From Yarrowia lipolytica (Eukaryota; Ascomycota; Dipodascomycetes; Dipodascales), in the NCBI RefSeq assembly GCF_001761485.1, contig NC_090774.1:3720001-3784000 (forward strand): 64,000 nt of DNA, in the 5' to 3' direction. Every line of letters begins with the position of its first letter. Position 1 is the first letter of the stretch. The position numbers and the translations under genes were made by a program. Shown one piece after another: positions 45,451-54,926 of the stretch. Under the pieces are notes generated by a model, which searched no databases, was not told the DNA's origin, and saw nothing but the letters and a program-made list of their open reading frames with translations.

Positions 45451-45633
45451 TTAAGCACCCCGGTCAAGCATCCTGGTCACGTGTGCCCCTGCCTCTCTCT
45501 CGTCGGCTATCGGTCCCGCCCGCCACACTAACTTGCTGGCGGAAGTTTCCCATTGTACGGATCGGCGCAGTTTATTGTTTGATTTAACGCTCGCTTCCGA
45601 GGCAGCCATTTTGGACACTTCAGGGGTCTTCAT
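45451..45633 (-). CDS. Possible small gene, 60 aa, unrecognised
   Basis: ATG at 45633 (MKTPEVSKMAASEASVK...), preceded by an A/C-rich leader like a yeast 5' UTR and, 130 bases upstream, by a long T run (A36 on the plus strand) of the poly(dA:dT) promoter kind. Balanced composition, basic, no signal peptide. No family recognised. Confidence 0.25.
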   Translation of the reverse strand: MKTPEVSKMAASEASVKSNNKLRRSVQWETSASKLVWRAGPIADEREAGAHVTRMLDRGA

Positions 45634-45762
45634 TTTGTGTTTGCTGTCAAGAGGACAAAGACCGTGGATAGGTGGTGGTGGTGTTGGTTTGATTTGAATC
45701 ATAGAAATTGGATTGTCCAAGGTGATTTTCACCCCAATTTCTCTTCTCGACAATCAAATTTT

Positions 45763-45763
<1 letters not shown>

Positions 45764-45799
<36 letters not shown>
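45764..45799. repeat. A36 homopolymer
   Basis: Thirty-six consecutive A bases on the plus strand. No target-site duplication was found around it, so a LINE tail is not supported; a poly(dA:dT) promoter tract for a minus-strand transcript is an alternative. Confidence 0.9.
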
Positions 45800-45800
<1 letters not shown>

Positions 45801-48433
45801 CAATTAAGTCTCTAATAGCAGTATTGTACATACAGGGCTACGGGGCATAGGCCTGGGTACAAGTATAATACGTCCATTGCGTTCGATATAGCCATTGTGG
45901 CAGTTCTTTTTACAGCACTATTGATTGCATGAACCGAAACATATTCACCAAGACCATGCTGAATACAGCGTACAAGTACACATGATCCCCAGTTTCTATC
46001 GTCGCCCTTGTCCACCTTACAATGACCCTTTTGTCTGAGAGCGCCCTGAATATGAAACTCTGCCGGTGCCAACATGCCACCAATGTAAATTGCAAAGCTG
46101 CTGCCTTTCCAGCGCAAGTAGGGATCGCCGGTGACGTTTCCCCAGAGACGGCAAAAGTTGGCTGCTTCGCAAAGGTTTAATATGCCTTGACGGGGTAACG
46201 GCGGGTGCCGCGAAAAAGCAAACGTGGTGCGGGCAAACAAACACAAAAACATGGCATGAGGCTGGGTCGGCCGGGTTTCCGTCGCATGACAACCAACCCC
46301 CTCTCTGGGTTACAGGTGTGTCCCGTTGGCCACGCATCTCGAGCCATGTCTCACAATATTCAGTTTGGAGATACAGATGATCGGAGTTTTCCGAGTACCC
46401 AAACCCTCCGTGGGGCGGTAGCTCGGCGTGAAGGACGGTACGTAATGTGGCCGAAATTCCGTGAGTCCTCTCCTCTTCGTTTGCTGGACCGCTCGAGTCT
46501 CTTTGTGGCTCAAAGTACGAGGCAGCCACTGCCACTGCCGGCCGTTGTGGACCCTGCAAGGCTGAACTAAAGTGGAGGATAAGCGAGATCTCGGGATAAA
46601 AGCAATTCTGAAGGATGGCGTGTGCACACCGGTGGTCAGGTGAGCGTACAGGGATGGTTTGGATATTCTCTGCTGAGTGCTGTACGTGCTCAGCGGGTTA
46701 TGGGGTGACATTTCACGGCACAAACCGCATTCGATCCAACAAGGCCTCCTCTGACTGCAGTAGTCGCTTCCCGATGCTGCCTGCCCACCTAATGACCAAC
46801 CGACGATCTGTCTCACGTGCCGGTTTGGTTTACTAATCGCATCCGGAATTGCAATCATGAATAACCCGTAGAGGGTGGTAATGTCCGTATTAAACGCTGC
46901 TGAGGGCGCATTGGCACCTTGGTGAGTGCTGCTGCATCTACGGAAACGGAATGACTCCATAAATACCCGTCCTATTAACTCTTATAGCTCCATCCCTTGG
47001 TACGCTAGTTATACGGGAGCCCTGTGCCACACATAGCGAGCAAGGGCTGTACATATATAGCTAATCGGCCTAATCAAAGTCAAAGGCTCCGATTTCGCGT
47101 TTCAGAACCGTCAACCTTCCAGGAGACGGCTTCTACCCGCTTCTGGTGCTCTCCTCATGCTGCTTCCCGTTACTTTGCACAAGATTCCGAAAATGGAATG
47201 CAGTGGTTGCTTGATGCGACAGAGGATGTAATAGAAGAATGAGCAATTGTCGAGTACCATAAACAACGTCTATGTTCTCTTCTAACGGGGGGCTATGCGA
47301 ACTATATTGCTACTTGTAGTTACAACCCCAACTAGGACTCCAAGAAGGTATGGGCACTTGCCTTGCAAACCACTCAAGGAGGTCCCAGAGAAGTAAGATC
47401 AAGTAAGATCAACTGATTAGATTGATTTTACAGACTCAATTGTCTGATATGTGACGTCCTTGCTTCTGCAAGGTCGTTTTGCTTCTTTTGAATATCCCAG
47501 AGCCTGCTCTTATCATACACGCTCCCTGTACGTCTTGCATGGCTGTTCGAGTCTGGGATGGGATCCCACAAAGCAGCCATTCGGGACTCTGCACGTTTCA
47601 GGACCTTCTTCATTTGTCAGCCAATATCCATTGAGTGTTTGAGAGCCACGTACTGGCGCAGGAACACAATGAAGAACAAGGAAGAAAAGAAACGGCCAAC
47701 AAGTGACGGAAACAGGCCTCACGTCGTCGTATTTTCACCTTTGTTTTATCTTTCAGGCTGGTTGCAATGGTCCTAAGGTGTCAGTGTCTGGTTCACCACT
47801 GTTGACTCAGCAAGAGCACATTCAGTAATCTATTGCTGAGATGGTATAACTGGACTTGGGGTCAATAGTTAGATGGGAAGGCGCGATCGCATCATTGACA
47901 TCATTGAAGTACAGCACAGTAAACAGTCTTTGCTCCTTGTGAGAGGTGCGAGTACGAGTGCTCGTACTGTAGCAATAGATGGCATGTACTTAAAGGCAGA
48001 AACGTGGGTTCTGGAATGATCTGATTTCAAGTTCCATCCAAATGCCATGTTAAGAGTGGTCAAAATGGTTCTAAGATGTTTGCTTCAACGATCTCGGTTC
48101 ATTTTCAATGTCACTGGTTCGTCACGAATGCGGCAAGGACACTGCTTGTCAAGAGCGGTGAGTACAAGTACGAGTACAGTAAGTACGAGCAATGCCCTTT
48201 TTGTTTCGTTTTGTTTTGTTAGAGATACAAGAGCGAGTCAGTACCGATGGCTCCGGGCTGTCAATGTCAATCCCGGCTGATTGTTGACCGACCCAAGGAG
48301 CTCATCAAATCCACTTCCAACCAGGTGGCCCGAGACCCAAGGTCGATGCTGTCGCTACCAAAAAGTGGAAGGACGATCCGGTTCCTTCCTACAAGAGACA
48401 GTATGGAGGAGTCGTTATCATTGACGCGATACT

Positions 48434-48593
48434 GCAGACAACATACTTGTAGATTAGTTGATAGTACAGACAAAACACTTGTAGATCAACGGATAGTGCA
48501 GACAAAACACTTGTAGATCAGCGGATAGTGCAGACAAAACACCTGTAGATCAGTTGATAGTGCAGAAAAAACACTTGCAGATCATTTGATATT
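48434..48593 (+). repeat. Five tandem copies of a 32-bp unit
   Basis: Units start at 48434, 48466, 48498, 48530 and 48562, each exactly 32 bases, on the pattern GCAGACAAAACACTTGTAGA plus TCAGCGGATAGT. Copies 2-4 differ by only a few bases; the outer copies are more diverged. There are no spacers, so this is a minisatellite and not a CRISPR. Every unit carries the ACTTGTAG word common in this genome. Confidence 0.95.
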
Positions 48594-49630
48594 GTTGGCT
48601 TCTTCGCCACCCCATGATCAGCTGCACCGGGCCGTGTAGTATTGCCACCCGGTCATGTGTTTGCCACCCAACAGGATGATGCGGGAAAGGAAGAGCGACC
48701 TTCCAGTGCACTGGTTGGGGCTTCCAGGACGGTCCATACAGACAGTTTGACGTCCCTAGAGTCTTGTCAGATACAGCAGTCGTCAACCTCCAGTATCATA
48801 GTTTCACCGCACACCTAGTCGTTGCTCGCTAAGAAACATGGTTGAAGATGGGTCCGCGATTGCTAGATGTCTGTCTGTTGAGGGCCGTCTGAAAGCGTCG
48901 TTTGCCACCTATACAGATCCGTTGAGGTGGCGATCATCACCAGGAGGGGAAACATGAAATGAGTACCGTATTTGCACAGGTTGGGGGAGAGGGGAGGTAG
49001 GTTGCATGAAACAAGGGGAAATGTGGAGAGCATGTCGATAAGATGAGATTATGCAACATTAAATTGTGATAATTTACGGCCGGGGAAATAATTAACAACA
49101 ATGCGGAAACTAAGTCAGGTTGGTTGTCGAGACAAGACTACGAGACGACATATATTACCGTACGAATATGACACGTACGAGTACAGAACAAATGGCACCA
49201 CAAGTAGTGCCGGTACGGTATTTTATTGCCAGTACGGCATATGTATTGTACCCGCACTGCCCCCGGCATCGCAGCTTTGTTACCGTATCGCAGCTCCGCA
49301 CAGCTGGCAAATACAAAATCAGAGAGAGAAGAATGTATATGGCCCTAAGTAGCCTCGGTAACACCAGTGATGGTCTTGTTATATAAATCCCGATTCTCTT
49401 TTGGTCCGAGAAATGACCCATCTGAGACAAGATGAACAGAAGGAGGACCGAGTACAAGCACAACGTAGGTTCCCTCTGCGGATAAAACAAAAGCTCCCTG
49501 CGTTCCATGGTTGGAGTTTGGGTATATACTGTAAATGTAAATGTTAGCGTATGCCAAAAAACGGTTGGTTTGGTTTCGTCGGATCCAGCCTGAATCCGGT
49601 CTGATTGGAAGGAATAGAACGAGTACGAGT

Positions 49631-49660
49631 GCGGGTGCGGGTGCGGGTGCGGGTGCGGGT
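49631..49660. repeat. (GCGGGT)5 hexamer flanked by GAGTAC units
   Basis: Five perfect GCGGGT units with ACGAGTACGAGT on both sides; the mixed array spans about 49619-49674. Confidence 0.9.
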
Positions 49661-50409
49661 ACGAGTACGAGTATCTGGAGTCCAATGGAAGCAGTCATGT
49701 GACTCAATTCCACACGGACGACAGCTCGAATAGTGTTGTTCTTTTATATTGCGACGACAAGCCTCTGTATCTCTCCTTCTCCTCCGCCTACGCTGTCCAG
49801 TTTGATTAACCAACTGGCGACATGTCCTGAAAATGGCACTTTTCGGGAAAACTGGATATTCCAGGGTGAGACAGCTGCGTGGGCCGTTCTGAGCCACTAT
49901 TAATGCTACCGAGTGCAGCTTACTGAAGGTCAATGTCGCACATTTCGTGTCTACCGTTCAAACTGTAGTAATATGGCCTCTTTCTCGATGTGAGCTTGTG
50001 CCTATACATCTCTATAGTGTACTTGTAGCTACACATCAGTGCAGAAGGCGGTTTTGATCCGATTGAATCCCACAGACACTACTGGCCAATTCCTTCATCC
50101 ACTTATCCGAAGTTCCGTTGTGTCTCCAAAAGCAAAAGACCTGTGCAATTGGCCGGTATGTACCGTGCGAGTACCCATGCTGTACTTGTACTCGACTGGC
50201 GACTATTATATGCCTCTTTCTCGATGCCTGCACCATTGAGAATGAGTTTGGAGCCAACTTATGGAAGAGAGCAGACTTTGATGTCATTAGACGTCCTCTA
50301 GTCTTGCTGTCAGACATGAGCTCATCGGGAATGTTGACCAGACCGAGGCATGTAAATCGGAGACCAAATCAGAGACCAAATCGGAAACCTTTGAAACATG
50401 ATCTTCCTA

Positions 50410-50477
50410 GTGGCGTTTGTGGCATTTGTGGCCTTCGTAACCTGTGGCATGTGTGGCATGTGTGACATTTGTGGCCT
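50410..50477. repeat. GTGGCATTT 9-base tandem repeat
   Basis: About seven imperfect GTGGCATTT/GTGTGGCAT units, preceded by ACCAAATC(A/G)GAG duplicates at about 50350-50390. Confidence 0.7.
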
Positions 50478-51055
50478 GATTATTAATATATGTATAGATG
50501 TATCGCGCCGATCACTGTTCTTTTGTGGGGAAGCAGTCTTCTTATCGCATGTATCCCTGCACAAATGGTACTATGCTCATACTTGTACTCGTGTCCTACT
50601 GTATGTACTGTACTCGCACCTGGAGGAACTTGTACCTCGGTTTCCTCGGGTAAAATATCGCCTATCGCCTACAACGGTAGTCTGGGTCTCAGTCTGGTCG
50701 CGTGCCAATTGTCTGTGCCTTGCCTGCCAATTTATGCACCTTCCCCCTTAATACGGTCTCTGCTCTGAGTCAAGTTTTCTTCCGCTGCTCCGCCGAGCAG
50801 TTCCGGATCGATACCCGGCCGGCACCGCGCCGTCGCTCTGCCACCTCTTGAGGTGATAAAATTACGGAGGTGGGGAACGTCGCAGCAATGGGATGGGAGT
50901 GTCGATCCCCCCTGCTCCGCCAGAGCGCACCTTGAGCTACAATTCAATCTTAACAGCGTAACACTAGATGACATCCCGTACACCCATTGTTGGTGGCCGA
51001 CTTATTCCGACCCATCCGCCGCAAAACATGTCTTGGCCAAATGCCTTTTCCCCCT

Positions 51056-51075
51056 CCCCCCCCCCCCCCCCCCCC
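51056..51075. repeat. C20 homopolymer
   Basis: Twenty consecutive C bases (plus four more before a single T). Confidence 0.95.
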
Positions 51076-51539
51076 TTACTGTAGCTTCATGGTGGGGGAG
51101 GTACTATCTGCCCGGCTCTTGTTCTTGGGCGCTCGTACACCCATGGCTATGCATGAAACCTACCTTATCGGACAATCAGGTGCAAATCGCCCCACACTAC
51201 ATCATGTAACAAGACTTGACAAGCTGGTCTAAAGAGGGACCGAGGCATGTGCTAGTTGATGGGGGGGAGATGTGACCAACATGCGACCAAGCGCTTACCT
51301 ACGCTTCCTGCAACAACTTGTCGCCACCATGGCCACCATGGCTTGGCTTGCCCTCGCGAGGCTCAACAACTCCCTCCCACCCTTACCCTACATTGCCCCG
51401 TTGCTCCCACTGGCATTATTGCACAAGGCCCAATAAGCTTAAGCTTTGCCCTGTTGCTCAACATAATCGTGTTGGGGTCCTAATTTCATTGTCCCAAAGG
51501 CTATAGACACTGTGTGAAGGATATGGAAGCAAGTGGTGA

Positions 51540-51547
51540 TATATAAA
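51540..51547 (+). promoter_or_regulatory. TATA box of the spliced 52-aa gene
   Basis: TATATAAA 82 bases upstream of ATG 51629. Confidence 0.6.
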
Positions 51548-51628
51548 GGCCTCAGCGCCTGCTCTCTGTGGCTCTTGCCTCCAGTCACCCCAGATTCAAC
51601 TCTACACACGCAACACACGACACACAAA

Positions 51629-52008
51629 ATGCTTACCCGATTCCAGTGAGTACCCCGAAGCGCGCAATTCTCCACAATTTGACCTTGGAGGTAAATCAGT
51701 GTCTAAATGACACAACGGTGAGATGAACGTGGAATTCCAGACTTTGGTGGATGGCCCAATCACTCGAGATCTTTCGTCATCTCCAATCACTCTCAATCAT
51801 CAATCACCTCCCGTCCATCTCATCCATCTCATCCACCTCTCATCCATCCTCCCATACTAACATCAGGAAGCCCACCGTTCTCGCCGGCCTTGCCGCTGCC
51901 ACTGCTGTCTCCTTCTACTGGGTCAGCCGACAGGCCTTTTACTCCCAGGCCCAAATTGTTGACAACGAACGACATGTTACCGTTGATCGAAGCGGCGGTG
52001 GCATCTAA
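51629..52008 (+). CDS. Spliced 52-aa single-pass membrane microprotein, probably mitochondrial
   Basis: Exon 1 is 51629-51645 (ATGCTTACCCGATTCCA, 17 bases); exon 2 is 51867-52008. The intron has GTGAGT and CTAACATCAG. Joined: MLTRFQKPTVLAGLAAATAV and onward, ending ...VDRSGGGI. The start is short, basic and uncharged-acidic free, followed at once by one hydrophobic segment (about 9-25) and a soluble acidic/basic tail, the form of small inner-membrane proteins of mitochondria (assembly factors or accessory subunits). It is preceded by a TATA box and a C/A-rich leader. I cannot name it. The ORF search alone would miss the first exon. Confidence 0.8.
51646..51866 (+). other. Intron of the 52-aa gene
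   Basis: 221 bases, GTGAGT...ACTAACATCAG. It splits a Gln codon (phase 2). Contains pyrimidine-rich CATCTCATCCATC repeats near the 3' end. Confidence 0.8.
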
Positions 52009-52377
52009 GTAGTCCAGGTTACCTGATTGCCCAAGTATATATTTATTAATCCATCTATTTCTCTATTTCGAGTGTCGTACCAAGTCCCCTCGATAGATAA
52101 CCAAATTACCACACTACCACCGTACTTGTAGTATTATTTCACCACCGTCTGGGGTTATTGCCACCAGATCAGTATTAATTTTACCCCACACAAACTTAAC
52201 ACGGTAGATTACACAAACCTACTTTATTCCAATCTTCCCAATGACACAACCCTAACCCACAAACATTCCCATTTTGGGTTGATTTTTCTCACGTGACTGA
52301 TTATGCATACCGTCTAGATTTTTCATGACAAAATTCAAACCGCTATTCGTCAGCACGCGGGTCCAACACACGACAAC
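52009..52377. other. Intergenic region, 369 bases
   Basis: Short promoter of TYW1. Contains an ACTTGTAG word at 52129 and CACGTG at about 52292. Confidence 0.5.
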
Positions 52378-54447
52378 ATGTTTGATGAAATTCTGGACTT
52401 GTGGCACGGCTCCAGATTGATGCTGATCCCCATCATCGGTCTGGTCATCTTCATCGTCTTGTTTGACGAGAAGAAGCCCGTTGAAGCCGAGAACGAGACT
52501 GTGGAGAAGTCTGCTGCAACTACGACTACGAACACCTCCTCCAGAGCTCTGGATGAAAAGCCCCCCATGGCTGTGGATTTCACCACGTCTTCTTCGGTGG
52601 TTTCTTCCAAGCCCAAGCGAGTCCCCAAGACCTTTGGAAAGGGCCCCAAAAAGCTGTCTGTGTCCCTGTCTTCTCAGGTCTATGTCTTTTACTCCACTCT
52701 GACTGGATCCACAGAGCGATATGCTCAGCAGTTGTTTGAGTATCTTTCTACCCAGACTAAAAAGGAGCCCATTCTTCTGAACGTGGACTATATCGACGAT
52801 CTTGACGAGTACTTTGTCAGCTCCAAGGCTGGATCTGTCTACTGTTTCATTGTTCCTTCTTATGAGACCGAGAGTCCTCTGGACTACTTCCTGGACGCCA
52901 TCAAGGAGACTTACAACGATTTTCGAATCGACAGTAGACCCCTCAGCAAGGTCTGTTTCTCTGTTTTTGGAGTTGGAGACAAGGAGAGCTGGCCCGAAAA
53001 GTTCTGTTACCAGGCCAAGGAGGTGGATCGAGGTTTGGCCAAGCTGGGCGCTCGACGTCTCAACCCCCTGGGCAACGGATGTGTCAAAACCGATTTTGAG
53101 ACCAACATGGTGGAGTGGAGAGAGCATTTTGTGGACGCCCTAGCCGATGGAGTTGTTCCTGAGGCCGACGATATTTGTTCTGATGACGAGGAAGAGGAGG
53201 AAGACTCCAAGGACGGTATTGTTGATGTTGAAGATATGGGCAAGATTATTGGCTCCAGCAAGCCCAAGCGAAAGTCGGCCAAGGATATCATGGAGGCCGA
53301 TTCTTGTTCTGCCAAGGAAATGGTTGCCAAGGACTCCCCCACCTACAAGGCTCTGACCAAGCAGGGCTACACCATTGTCGGATCCCATTCCGGCGTCAAG
53401 ATCTGTCGATGGACCAAGTCTGCTCTTCGAGGCCGAGGCTCCTGTTACAAGTTTGCCTTCTACGGTATCAAAAGTCACCTGTGTATGGAGACCACTCCTT
53501 CTCTGTCGTGTTCCAACAAGTGTGTCTTCTGCTGGAGACACGGAACTAACCCTGTTGGAACCACCTGGAGATGGCAGGTTGATCCTCCCAAGGAAATCAT
53601 CGACGGGGCTCTTGCTGGCCACTACCAGAAGATCAAGATGCTTCGAGGAGTTCCTGGAGTCTCTGCTGAGCGGTTCGCCGAGGCTTTCCGAGTCAAGCAT
53701 TGTGCTCTATCTCTGGTTGGCGAGCCCATCTTCTACCCTCACATTAACGAGTTTGTTGGCATGTTGCATGAGAAGCGAATCTCGTCGTTCCTGGTCTGCA
53801 ATGCCCAGCACCCCAAAGAGCTGGCTGCCATGAACCAGGTGACCCAGTTGTACGTGTCTATCGACGCTGCCACCAAGGAGTCGCTCAAGGCCGTGGACCG
53901 ACCTCTGAACCGAGACTTCTGGGAGCGTCTGCAGGAGTGTCTGTCGATTCTGCGGGAAAAGCGAAACCAGCGAACCGTATTCCGACTCACCCTGGTCAAG
54001 GGTTTTAACGCCGAGGAGGTTGAGAACTACGCCAAGATGGTTGCCAAGGCCATGCCCTGCTTCATTGAGGTCAAGGGAATGACCTACTGCGGAACTTCCA
54101 AGGGCAACCCTCTGACTATGAAGAATGTGCCTTACTACCACGAGGTCCTGGACTTTGTGGAGCAGCTCAACGAGGCTGTAGCCAACGAGGGTCTCGAGTA
54201 TGGCATCGCTGCCGAGCATGCCCACTCGTGCTGTGTTCTTATTGCCCAGAAGCGGTTCTACATTGACGGCGAGTGGCACACCCATATCAACTATGACAAG
54301 TTCTTCGATATGCTGGAGGCCGGTCAAGAGTTTGGACCTGAGGACTACACCTCTGCCACTCCCCACTGGGCTCAGTACGGCGCTGAGGAGGCTGGTTTCA
54401 ACCCTGCTGATGTCAGACATCGACGAGGTAAGGTGGTTGAGGTGTAA
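52378..54447 (+). CDS. TYW1: TYW1, tRNA 4-demethylwyosine synthase
   Basis: 689 aa. An N-terminal membrane segment (about 12-29) anchors it, as in the yeast enzyme on the ER surface. A flavodoxin domain follows (about 99-255) with the FMN loop YSTLTGSTE (105-113). An acidic linker (267-276) leads to the radical SAM domain with CX3CX2C at C378, C382 and C385 (CSNKCVFC) and the conserved WRHGTNPVGT. The C-terminal wyosine-base-formation domain ends the protein. The enzyme makes 4-demethylwyosine from N1-methylguanosine-37 of tRNA-Phe, the second step of wybutosine synthesis, using pyruvate, SAM and an Fe-S cluster. Single exon; slightly shorter than the 810-aa baker's yeast protein. Confidence 0.97.
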   Translation: MFDEILDLWHGSRLMLIPIIGLVIFIVLFDEKKPVEAENETVEKSAATTTTNTSSRALDEKPPMAVDFTTSSSVVSSKPKRVPKTFGKGPKKLSVSLSSQVYVFYSTLTGSTERYAQQLFEYLSTQTKKEPILLNVDYIDDLDEYFVSSKAGSVYCFIVPSYETESPLDYFLDAIKETYNDFRIDSRPLSKVCFSVFGVGDKESWPEKFCYQAKEVDRGLAKLGARRLNPLGNGCVKTDFETNMVEWREHFVDALADGVVPEADDICSDDEEEEEDSKDGIVDVEDMGKIIGSSKPKRKSAKDIMEADSCSAKEMVAKDSPTYKALTKQGYTIVGSHSGVKICRWTKSALRGRGSCYKFAFYGIKSHLCMETTPSLSCSNKCVFCWRHGTNPVGTTWRWQVDPPKEIIDGALAGHYQKIKMLRGVPGVSAERFAEAFRVKHCALSLVGEPIFYPHINEFVGMLHEKRISSFLVCNAQHPKELAAMNQVTQLYVSIDAATKESLKAVDRPLNRDFWERLQECLSILREKRNQRTVFRLTLVKGFNAEEVENYAKMVAKAMPCFIEVKGMTYCGTSKGNPLTMKNVPYYHEVLDFVEQLNEAVANEGLEYGIAAEHAHSCCVLIAQKRFYIDGEWHTHINYDKFFDMLEAGQEFGPEDYTSATPHWAQYGAEEAGFNPADVRHRRGKVVEV

Positions 54448-54926
54448 AGGAGGTGAACGGATGAGAAGCAGTAGGTGATTGTATCATAGAATACATCTAG
54501 ACGGACTAAAGTCGGATTCAGAGAGAGTCCGGCTGACATTTAAAAAAGGATATAAATAATTAATCGGGTTATTAAGGATTTTGAGTGGAATGGGGACAGC
54601 TACAGTAGAACGGCTTGTTACTATGCTCGAAAGTCAACAATAAAGTCAACAAAATATTTAATGATCAAGTAATTTGAAATGATACAATGTCCCATGGAAA
54701 TCACAATTACGAACTTGGAAAGAGTTGCCTGACAAACTGGACTTTCAATCAAGTATAGCAACACCATCCCATTTGCAATGGACGTTTATAACTAACCTCG
54801 AAGCTGCATTTTCAGCGTTCTCGTTGTCAGAATCATCCTACTTGCTATCTCCAATTAACTTTTCGCCTGGCATGCTTCAAATCAGAGTGCATATTGAAGG
54901 CCAACCAGACTGATGAACTCTTCTAC
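54448..54926. other. Intergenic region, 479 bases
   Basis: Between TYW1 and the DUF1992 gene. CTAACCTCGAAG at 54797 looks like an intron acceptor, but no donor fits. Confidence 0.5.

Larger units (their letters stand above)
41058..51628. other. Gene desert of 10.5 kb
   Basis: Between NDUFB7 and the spliced 52-aa gene. It has no recognisable gene, only weak ORFs (41295, 42041, 45633 minus, 45812-46559 minus), several minisatellites (42420-42620, 43233-43355, 48434-48593, 49631-49660, 50410-50477), an A36 run, a C20 run and many ACAAGTAC words. TATA-like boxes without a following ORF occur near 42830 (GGTATAAAACC) and 43478. Confidence 0.6.

Noticed and set aside
45764-45799. Poly(A) tail of a LINE or retropseudogene
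   Set aside because: No LINE protein or gene-derived sequence lies to its left and no target-site duplication was found.
46310-46960. 216-aa minus-strand open frame
   Set aside because: It starts at ATG but has repetitive Ser/Arg/Thr composition without domain character, and overlaps other frames.
48434-48593. CRISPR-like regular repeats
   Set aside because: The copies are adjacent with no spacers, in a eukaryotic nuclear context.
50760-50960. Possible tRNA in a GC-rich patch
   Set aside because: ATACCCGG and GATCCCCC words resemble T arms, but stems mismatch and the A box is absent.
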